The position numbers and the translations under genes were made by a program. 64,000 bases of DNA from QHXW01 sp963752965 (lineage in GTDB: Bacteria > Acidobacteriota > Terriglobia > Bryobacterales > Bryobacteraceae). Of this stretch, positions 54,758 to 62,023 are shown one piece after another. Position 1 is the first letter of the stretch, and every line of letters begins with the position of its first letter. Location of the stretch: the NCBI GenBank assembly GCA_963752965.1, contig CAVWAJ010000016.1, positions 744,001-808,000 of the forward strand, in the 5' to 3' direction. The notes below the pieces were generated by a model that was given only the letters and a program-made list of their open reading frames with translations, was not told the DNA's origin and did no database searches.

Positions 54758-55090
54758 ATGAGCAAAGCCAATCCTGACGTGCTGCAGGGCACGCTCGACC
54801 TGCTGATTCTGAAGACGCTGGCGCGTGGTCCGCAGCACGGCTACGGCATCGTCGTCCATGTGCAGCAGGTCTCCGCCGAGGTTTTGCGTGTGGAGGAGGG
54901 GTCGTTATATCCGGCGCTGCACCGGATCGAGCAGGCCGGGTGGATCAGATCCGAGTGGGGCACGTCTGAGAACAACCGCAGGGCGAAATATTACAGGCTG
55001 ACGACGGTCGGACGAAAGCAACTGGCCAAGGAAGAGGAGAACTGGGACCGGTTGACGCGCGCCGTAGGCAAGGTGTTGCGGTTCGCCTGA
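54758..55090 (+). CDS. PadR-family regulator beside the permease
   Basis: A 110-residue PadR protein: NPDVLQGTLDLLILKTLARG, GPQHGYGIVVHVQQVSAEVL, EEGSLYPALHRIEQAGWIRS and KYYRLTTVGRKQLAKEE. Such regulators are commonly paired with ADOP permeases in this phylum and bind phenolic or drug-like ligands in studied members. The next gene, a second permease, begins 10 bp downstream. The promoter DNA is shared with the divergent permease. Confidence 0.92.
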   Translation: MSKANPDVLQGTLDLLILKTLARGPQHGYGIVVHVQQVSAEVLRVEEGSLYPALHRIEQAGWIRSEWGTSENNRRAKYYRLTTVGRKQLAKEEENWDRLTRAVGKVLRFA

Positions 55091-55099
55091 GGAGCTGGA

Positions 55100-55507
55100 A
55101 TGTCTTGGATCAATCGTCTAATTGGTTCGCTTCGGAAGAGCAAGCTGGAAGACCAGCTTGATGACGAGCTGCAGTTCCACATCGAAATGCGCACCCAGGA
55201 GTTCATCGCGACCGGAATGACGCCGGAAGAGGATCGGTACCGCGCCCGGCGCCTGTTCGGCAACCAATTGCTCCTGAAAGAAAGGACTCGCGACATGGAT
55301 ACGATCGGTTGGATCGAGACGTTACTGCGAGACGTTACCGCAAGATGTGCGCTACGCAGTCCGCATGCTGCTGAAAAAACCCCACCTTCACGCCTGTGGT
55401 CGTCTTCTCTCTGGCACTCGGCATTGGCGCGAACACTGTCATCTTCAGTGCAATAAACGCAGTTTTGGACCACCTCTTCCCTACCAGAATCGCGACCGTT
55501 TAGTCCT
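55100..55507 (+). pseudogene. 5' fragment of a second orphan permease, frameshifted
   Basis: After GGAGCTGGA the ATG at 55100 begins MSWINRLIGSLRKSKLEDQL then DDELQFHIEMRTQEFIATGM, the N-terminal signature of ADOP permeases. Two one-base shifts follow near 55335 and 55382 (an A6-C4 tract). The other frames supply VRYAVRMLLKKP then TFTPVVVFSLALGIGANTVI and FSAINAVLDHLFP, stop 55507. The remaining 650 residues are missing; the fragment is cut at the end of the glycosidase gene on the opposite strand. Confidence 0.78.
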
Positions 55508-55545
55508 AGCAGAACTACGGCGAGAAAAGTCAGCGGGCATCTCTC

Positions 55546-58500
55546 CTACTGCTGTTCTTTGTCCCGTACTATTTCATAGATCGCCGTTTGCCGCGCCGGG
55601 ACCGTAACCACGTTCCCCTGGATGTTAAGCCCTTCGCGCAGTTCCCGCAACAAGCGGAAGGATTCTGACGCCACCTCTATCCGCAGATGCATCTGGCGCT
55701 CATTGAAATTCACTATGTACAGCAGTTTTCTGGTACCAGCCTCGACAAAACGCGCTTCGACCCGCCCTTTCTCCATTCCGTCCACTGGCTGCACGCGCAC
55801 AGGCTGGCTCACCCCGGCCTCGCCTAGCAAGAACTCGAGCAGCCGGCTATAACTCGCCCCCTCGAGCGATGCTGCCGAATAGTAGATTGCGCCGCGCCCG
55901 AGGGCAATGCGGAGCACCGCCGGGTTGCCGTCGGGGTACCGCCACAAGATTTCGATGTTTGATCGCGCGCTCACTACCTGGCGCACGCCGTTCGTTCTCA
56001 GATCGCCGATCCGGGCAGTCATGCCGCTTTCGACAGGTTTCAGCGCAATGGAGGCTGTATCGACGAACGTCACCTGCTCCGAAAAGCTCTGGTCGTAACC
56101 TTGAACCATGCCGCCTTGGCTGCTTGGCTTCGGGCGTTCCGTCTGCAGCACCCGAATGCCCAGGCGCTCCAGATAGGTGGCAGGCCGGTTGTATTCATCC
56201 CCGAGCAACGATTCGGGCAGCACCAGAATGCGGCCGCCCCGCGAAACGTATTCCCAGATTTCCTCGACGACGTCCGCGGGCAGGTTCCTCACTGCCGGAA
56301 CGAGCAGAATCTTGTAGCGCGCCAGCCAGCCCTTCCGGATCTGCCGCTCGGTCACGAAGGTGACCTTGGCATCCGAATACCGGCTGGCCTCGTAGGTCTT
56401 GCGCAGCTCTGCCAGATACGGCGTGGTATGCCATGTGAGCATCTCGGGAGGCAACTGCAACGTGGCGGTTTGCGAATATAAGATCGCCGTTTCTGCGGGT
56501 ACATCAACAAACGCAGCAAGCTCGTTGTTCAAACGGCGCACGTCAAGCGCCACGCGCAGAAGCTCACCAACATCCGCAAGCGAATACTGCCAGCCGTGCG
56601 CCAGAGAGGTTTGGTTGTTACTGTGGAATTCGTTGCTGGGCTGGGCGGGCCAGTGCCAGAGCTGCACGACCGATTTTCCGTGCAGCACATGGGGTAGCAG
56701 GTACTTGACCGAGCCGAGGCTCATCTCAGGGTCGGCGAGCGGCTTCTTGTTCTCCGAAAGCGCCAGTTGCAGATCCATTCCCATCGTCGACCCGCTGCCC
56801 TCGTGTATCACCACATCATCCACCTCGTTGACGATCCGCTCCTCATCGATGCCCGAGGTTCCAGTGTTCCCGGAGAGCATGCTGGAACTGCCGCCTGCCG
56901 CGAGGGGCACCGTCGGGTCAAGCTTGTGGATGACGCTTCGGACCCAGAGCAGATGATCGGTGAAGCGGTCCTGGTTGAAGCGCGCCCAGTCGTACCACAG
57001 CCCACGGTTAGTGCCCGGGAGCGGCCGCGCGTCCTTCACCGGCGGCGCGATCACCTCGCTGAACTGCTTGTAGGAAGTGCCCCACTTCTCGTTGGCCTGG
57101 CCGATCGTGCCATGATTCCTTGCGAGCCATTCGCGGAACATCCGCTGGCTGCGGTCGCAGTAGCAAATGTACATCAGCTCGTAAGCCATGATGTTGTACA
57201 GCAGCTCGGGATTGGCGTGGAATCTTGGGATATTGATCCGGATGTACTCCTCGATGGCTTTCCGGATGCGCGGGCTTTCCAGACAGATCACCGTGTTCTC
57301 CGGCTTGCTAGTGCCCATCGAATCCAGATCTCGGACCAAGTGGCCGCACCACCCGTCCCATCCAACGCGGTGGGTGTCCGGGTCTTGCTGGAACGCGGCG
57401 TAAACCGGCGATTGCTCAATCGTCCAACGCGACCCACCGCCCACGGAGTAACTCTCGATGTGCTGCTGCGGCGTGGCGAAGAAGCGTTGCAAAAGGCGGC
57501 TCGGCGAGTGCAGGGAAATGATGATCATCGGCTCGCCCCGCTCATCGCGGAAGAACCAATCGCGAATCGGACGTCCCTTCAACGGCGGGAAAGGCCGGAT
57601 CAGCGGTTCGCCAACCTGCGTATCATCTAACACAGGCAAGCGATCCAGCCCGTCGATTTTCTGCTCGAGTTCGAGGCGCACCTTTCGGCAGGTTTGGGCG
57701 ACATAGCCGAACATCTCGCATTTGGCCGTGTCGTTATTGAACCAGGCGAGGCGCGGGCGCACGTGCAGGCCGAGGTCCGCGGTGACCAGGTGCCGCTCGG
57801 TGTAGATCGTCTCAATGCCTTGAGTTTGAGCCGCGCGGATGGTGCTGCCGAGTAGCTCGGCTTCGCGTTGCGCTTCCTTTCGCAATCGTGCGACGTCGTC
57901 GCTCTCGGGCACTTTCTCAGGTGGCGCGACCTGACGGACCTTGAAGAAGCGGTCTTCGAGAACTATAACCGGCTCCTGCGGCTGCGTGCGCGAGGCAGTC
58001 TCTCGGAGTTCCTCTCCCGCAACGAGACGAAGATTATCAAGGTAGAGCACGCACGGAAGCGCTCCACGCTCGATCGAGAGCGTGATCCTGCGTATCTGGC
58101 CTAGCGAGAGTTCGCGCTCGTAAGAAGCCGCGTGGAGCCCGGTAAGCTTGAGTTCAATGTGATTCCAGCCGGTGAGGAGCAGGACCTTGTCTTCGGCTTC
58201 GTAGTAATCGCGACGCGCCCGCCCGATCTCGCCGGCATCGTCGTAGATCCGCAGGGTGGCAGTCAGGATTTCTTTCTGCTCGTTGTATAGATCAAATAGC
58301 AGGCGGTCATAGCCGCGCCAGTCCGCGGCAAACTTTGTAGCGCTGATTTCAGCTCTGTGCTCGTTGAAGCGCACCAGCGCTGAGCTACGTCCGTGCGAAG
58401 CCCGTTCCGATGCGAGCCGGATGTCGCCCTCCCAGTTCTTGAGGGAGGCGGCCGTTTCGAAATCCTCGAGTACCAGCACGCGATTGGGCGCGGCGAGCAA

Positions 58501-58548
58501 ACCGGACAACAACAACAGGTAGACGAGAAGCGGCCCACGGTGCTTCAT
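55546..58548 (-). CDS. Secreted GH42-like beta-galactosidase family protein
   Basis: A 1000-residue exported enzyme with a signal peptide (LLVYLLLLSGLLAAP) and an N-terminal beta-sandwich (about 25-180). The TIM-barrel region contains IMAYELMYICYCDRSQRMFR and TIGQANEKWGTSYKQFSEVI, which match the GH42 acid/base segment and the WGT-x-FWS stretch, though the usual Asn-Glu reads Tyr-Glu. A later VVIHEGSGSTMGMD could hold the nucleophile. A trimerisation-type domain follows (KILLVPAVRNLPADVVEEIW). It is probably a beta-galactosidase or related exo-glycosidase acting on imported glycans. It is the last gene of the operon, 12 bp after its neighbour. Confidence 0.78.
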   Translation of the reverse strand: MKHRGPLLVYLLLLSGLLAAPNRVLVLEDFETAASLKNWEGDIRLASERASHGRSSALVRFNEHRAEISATKFAADWRGYDRLLFDLYNEQKEILTATLRIYDDAGEIGRARRDYYEAEDKVLLLTGWNHIELKLTGLHAASYERELSLGQIRRITLSIERGALPCVLYLDNLRLVAGEELRETASRTQPQEPVIVLEDRFFKVRQVAPPEKVPESDDVARLRKEAQREAELLGSTIRAAQTQGIETIYTERHLVTADLGLHVRPRLAWFNNDTAKCEMFGYVAQTCRKVRLELEQKIDGLDRLPVLDDTQVGEPLIRPFPPLKGRPIRDWFFRDERGEPMIIISLHSPSRLLQRFFATPQQHIESYSVGGGSRWTIEQSPVYAAFQQDPDTHRVGWDGWCGHLVRDLDSMGTSKPENTVICLESPRIRKAIEEYIRINIPRFHANPELLYNIMAYELMYICYCDRSQRMFREWLARNHGTIGQANEKWGTSYKQFSEVIAPPVKDARPLPGTNRGLWYDWARFNQDRFTDHLLWVRSVIHKLDPTVPLAAGGSSSMLSGNTGTSGIDEERIVNEVDDVVIHEGSGSTMGMDLQLALSENKKPLADPEMSLGSVKYLLPHVLHGKSVVQLWHWPAQPSNEFHSNNQTSLAHGWQYSLADVGELLRVALDVRRLNNELAAFVDVPAETAILYSQTATLQLPPEMLTWHTTPYLAELRKTYEASRYSDAKVTFVTERQIRKGWLARYKILLVPAVRNLPADVVEEIWEYVSRGGRILVLPESLLGDEYNRPATYLERLGIRVLQTERPKPSSQGGMVQGYDQSFSEQVTFVDTASIALKPVESGMTARIGDLRTNGVRQVVSARSNIEILWRYPDGNPAVLRIALGRGAIYYSAASLEGASYSRLLEFLLGEAGVSQPVRVQPVDGMEKGRVEARFVEAGTRKLLYIVNFNERQMHLRIEVASESFRLLRELREGLNIQGNVVTVPARQTAIYEIVRDKEQQ

Positions 58549-58560
58549 TCAGCACCCGCC

Positions 58561-59970
58561 TTACTGCACATCAATCACTCCCAGGTCGTACCAGCCGTCT
58601 GGTTGCAGGCCCTCTATGGCCAAGCGGATCGCAGGCTCTCCCGTCCGTGGATCGAGTAGCGCCACACGGAAACGGTACTCCCCCGGCTTCAACGTTTCCG
58701 GGATGTAGATCGTGGAGTCGAACACCGCGTCGCCGGGCAGCCACTTCCTGACATCGGCAGGAGTCCGGATGACAGTGCTGCTGGCGGCGCCAGCCAGCCC
58801 CACCGCGAGCGTGTAGTCACGGTAGACTGGCGCGACCCCGGCATTGAGCCACCACATGTGAACGAGAGCCATCTCGCCTCCGCGCACCGCTCGCGGATAC
58901 TCCAGCCTGCGCAGAACGAAGCGGTAGCCAACTTTGTTCTGGAATTCCTGGAAATCCCCCCTCCACTCTCGTGGGATGGCCGTCGATTTGAGGTTAATCG
59001 TTGAGGCATGCCACTGCAGCGCTTGGTCGAAAATGTATCGCAACTGGTGTTCCGTGTAGCCCGTCTGCTTCCAGGAACCGGGGCTGCCGCAGCTTTCCAG
59101 CGAAACGGGACTGCGCTGCCAAGCGTCCTGGATGCCCGCTCGGACCACCTGCTGAGGATATCTGTCCAGCATGTGCGCGAAGTTCTCAAACTCGCCGCCG
59201 AGGTCTCCCCAGCAGTCGAGGCGCCAGCCTGCACCGCGATGCACTCCATATTCAAGAGCGGGCAACTGATCGAAGTTCATCAGTACTGGAGTGCGCGGGA
59301 ACGACTCAACGTAGACATCGATCAGCGCCTTCTGCGTAGGCCAATCGGGCAGATATGGTCCCCACCCTTCGCCCCAGTATCCGACCGTTGAGATGTCGAC
59401 GCTGTTCAAGTACAGGTGACCGTCGTAGCGGGCTCCAGCCGCCTTGATCAAAGCGCTCCACTGCCGGACGTACAGCGGGTCGGAGGCATCGGGCGACCAT
59501 ATGTCGCCGTCTTTGTCGGACGGCTTGTTGGCGCGCCGGGCGCCACTGTTCCGATACCACTCGGGCAAAGGGTTGCGGCCATCGTACGGCATGAGCCGGA
59601 TATCGAGCGTCTGGTGGTGCTTGCGAGCCTCTTCGAGAGCCAAATCCAGGATTTCCCAACGATACCGCCCCGGCTCGGGCTCTAACTGGTGCCAGAACCA
59701 TCGCAAGTATGCAACGGGGGACTCGGGGTAATCCGGTTTCAGCGCCGGCTGATCCACCTTCGCCACCGGGCCTGCTTCGGACCACTCCAGTGTCGGATAG
59801 AGCGTCTGGCCTTGAAAGCGCTGGAAAGTCTGGATGCCCATTCCTGGGTTCACCAGCACGTCCTGGATCTCAGCCGGCCGAATCACCACGGTGTCCGTCT
59901 GGGCCGCCACAACAGCCAGCGCAGAACCCAGAGTTAGCGTCAGGCCGGCAAGCGGCCAACTGTGTTTCAT
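58561..59970 (-). CDS. DUF4832-type beta-galactosidase-like protein
   Basis: The 469-residue secreted protein has a signal peptide (LAGLTLTLGSALAVVAAQ) and an N-terminal TIM-barrel-like part (VLVNPGMGIQTFQRF, ILDLALEEARKHHQTLDIRL, HLYLNSVDISTVGYWGEGWG). A DUF4832-type C-terminal beta domain includes GGEMALVHMWWLNAGVAPVY. Candidate acids are in WGEGWG. The start overlaps the upstream esterase-like stop by four bases (ATGA). Likely a glycan-processing enzyme of the same operon; the substrate is not inferable. Confidence 0.78.
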   Translation of the reverse strand: MKHSWPLAGLTLTLGSALAVVAAQTDTVVIRPAEIQDVLVNPGMGIQTFQRFQGQTLYPTLEWSEAGPVAKVDQPALKPDYPESPVAYLRWFWHQLEPEPGRYRWEILDLALEEARKHHQTLDIRLMPYDGRNPLPEWYRNSGARRANKPSDKDGDIWSPDASDPLYVRQWSALIKAAGARYDGHLYLNSVDISTVGYWGEGWGPYLPDWPTQKALIDVYVESFPRTPVLMNFDQLPALEYGVHRGAGWRLDCWGDLGGEFENFAHMLDRYPQQVVRAGIQDAWQRSPVSLESCGSPGSWKQTGYTEHQLRYIFDQALQWHASTINLKSTAIPREWRGDFQEFQNKVGYRFVLRRLEYPRAVRGGEMALVHMWWLNAGVAPVYRDYTLAVGLAGAASSTVIRTPADVRKWLPGDAVFDSTIYIPETLKPGEYRFRVALLDPRTGEPAIRLAIEGLQPDGWYDLGVIDVQ

Positions 59971-61970
59971 CTTGGAAATTCTCCGATTTGCAACGCCCTC
60001 GCCAATCCGTCCGCGCGGTGAATCCTGGCTTTCGCGGTGTATAGAGCGAAGATCGAGGCAGTATAATCGTACGGCTTCGGCAAGGGTGTCAGTGAGACGA
60101 TCTCCCGGGGCGCGACCAGCGCGGCCGCTTCCGGAAGATCCGTGATCCGCAGAATGTTCAGCAGCGCCGGCCCTTGCCAGTGTGAGGAAGGCGGGTCATC
60201 GAGAATCACGCGCGTGATGCGCTGGTCGAGCGCGGCGGCGTAGAGTCCCAGGGCGCCCATCTCCCTCCGGCCATATACTGAAATCGATGCAAGCCGAAGC
60301 TTCTCCTCATCCATCAGGAAATCCACTGACCGCAGAATATCCCAGACCTGCATGGATTCGATCGTTGCACCGACCATCGCCGCCGTACGCTTCATCGTGG
60401 CCATTCTGAAGTTGTCCACCGGGTAATCGACAGCCCGCGGATTGAGGACCAGTACAACGTGATTGCCGAGCGCGGGCAGGATGAAATCGTAATCCACCGG
60501 ATAGACGAGGTCCTCGGCGCCCTTCACATGAATCAGCGCCGGCCAGGCGCGCGCTGGCCCGCGCGGTACAAAGAGCTGCCCTGTCACGCGGATGTTCTCT
60601 TCGGTCGTAAACTGAATGTTCCAGGCCTCCGCGTACTGGCTGGTCCATCCAGTTTCTTTCTCCTTCCAGGTGGCGAACGATACCTTTGTTTTGGGAAACG
60701 CGCGAAACACCTTGTCCTTCAGTTCGGCCATCAGCTCCACACGGCGCTTCTTCCACGCCTCGAGGCTTGCCCACGTCTGGAGTGTATGTGTGCGAATAAA
60801 CGTCGTTTGGATTGAGTCATTGACGGCGTTCGCGGGTCGCCGGTCGAGGACGGTGAGCCGAGCGGCTTCTTCGGGCGTGCTCTCCGTCTCCTCAGCAGGA
60901 GATGCAACACCATATAGCCACTGACCGATCCAGTCGCGGGCATATTTTCGCAAGGGAACGCCATCCCCATGGGGCGCGTCGTGATCGTACTCCTCCACCT
61001 TGTCGCTATTGCTGGAAAGTTCGTAAACGGCCCGGGCCCGCCGGTACACGTCGTGGTAGCCGGCCGGTGGGAACATCTGGTCCCGCATCGCATTCAGAAT
61101 TCTCAGCGGCCGGGGAGCGATCAAGGCTGCAACCGCAGGGAAATCGATTAGAAACGTATTGGGAAAGAAAATGCAGTCACAATTCTCACGCACGGCGTCT
61201 TCCGCGGCCTGGTCCTCAGCGGTCCATGTCGCGCAGACGGGAACCGCTACCTGGAAACGCTCGTCAACTGCGGCGGCGTACCAGGTGATCGCGCCACCAC
61301 CGGAAACCCCCGTCAAGGCCACTCTCTTGGCATCCACTTCGGGACGGCTTTCGAGATAATCAAGCGCGCGGATGGCATTCCAGACCTCTGGACCGGCCGG
61401 AGTGTAGCCCAGTGACAGCCAGTTCCACATGCCCAGGTTATGCGTCCCATGATGAATGCCCGGGATCTCGCCGAACTCGATTGTGTCGAGCAAAAACGCC
61501 ACATAGCCGTGCCTCGCGTACCAACTGCCGTGGTACTGATAGTGCACTTTGGCGCCAGCGGGTCCAGGTGAATGGCCGCAAACGTAGACGACCGCGGGCG
61601 ATGGCCCGCTCTTGTCCGGCAGATAGAGGTTTCTGGTCACATAAAAACCGGGCATGCTCTCGAAGACGATGTTCTCGACCCGATAACCGTCGCGCTCGAA
61701 GCGGCCGGTGGTGCGGGCGTTGAGTGGAGTCTTTGCCGGCATCGGATCGAGACCGAGCATGTACAGGAGCTGCCTCCGCACCTCTGGCCTGCGGCGCTCC
61801 CAGTCTGCGGCGGTCTTGATCTCGGCGAGATTGTCTCGGGTCACCTCCGCGGCACGGCGGACGAGGTATTGCTGAAACATGCGAAACCGTTCTTCTGCGG
61901 TGATGGAACGCTGCGCGAAAAGCGGCGGGGCTAACAAGCAGAGTACGGCACAACGGTTTCTCAGTGGCAC
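59967..61970 (-). CDS. Two-domain alpha/beta hydrolase, acetyl-xylan-esterase-like
   Basis: A 667-residue exported protein (signal LRNRCAVLCLLAPPLFAQ) with two alpha/beta-hydrolase-type halves. The first has PAVVYVCGHSPGPAG, the nucleophile elbow GVSGGG at about residue 220, and DHDAPHGDG carrying the likely catalytic His. The second (from about 430) has the core ALIHVKGAEDLVYPVDYDFI, but the elbow position reads VYGRREMG, with no serine, so it is probably non-catalytic. It is encoded between the TonB receptor and the glycosidases and may de-esterify plant glycans. Confidence 0.8.
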   Translation of the reverse strand: MPLRNRCAVLCLLAPPLFAQRSITAEERFRMFQQYLVRRAAEVTRDNLAEIKTAADWERRRPEVRRQLLYMLGLDPMPAKTPLNARTTGRFERDGYRVENIVFESMPGFYVTRNLYLPDKSGPSPAVVYVCGHSPGPAGAKVHYQYHGSWYARHGYVAFLLDTIEFGEIPGIHHGTHNLGMWNWLSLGYTPAGPEVWNAIRALDYLESRPEVDAKRVALTGVSGGGAITWYAAAVDERFQVAVPVCATWTAEDQAAEDAVRENCDCIFFPNTFLIDFPAVAALIAPRPLRILNAMRDQMFPPAGYHDVYRRARAVYELSSNSDKVEEYDHDAPHGDGVPLRKYARDWIGQWLYGVASPAEETESTPEEAARLTVLDRRPANAVNDSIQTTFIRTHTLQTWASLEAWKKRRVELMAELKDKVFRAFPKTKVSFATWKEKETGWTSQYAEAWNIQFTTEENIRVTGQLFVPRGPARAWPALIHVKGAEDLVYPVDYDFILPALGNHVVLVLNPRAVDYPVDNFRMATMKRTAAMVGATIESMQVWDILRSVDFLMDEEKLRLASISVYGRREMGALGLYAAALDQRITRVILDDPPSSHWQGPALLNILRITDLPEAAALVAPREIVSLTPLPKPYDYTASIFALYTAKARIHRADGLARALQIGEFPR

Positions 61971-62023
61971 GGGTTTGCGGCTTGGCTGAGGCGGAAACTA
62001 GCCGCCCCAGCCATCATAGGCCA

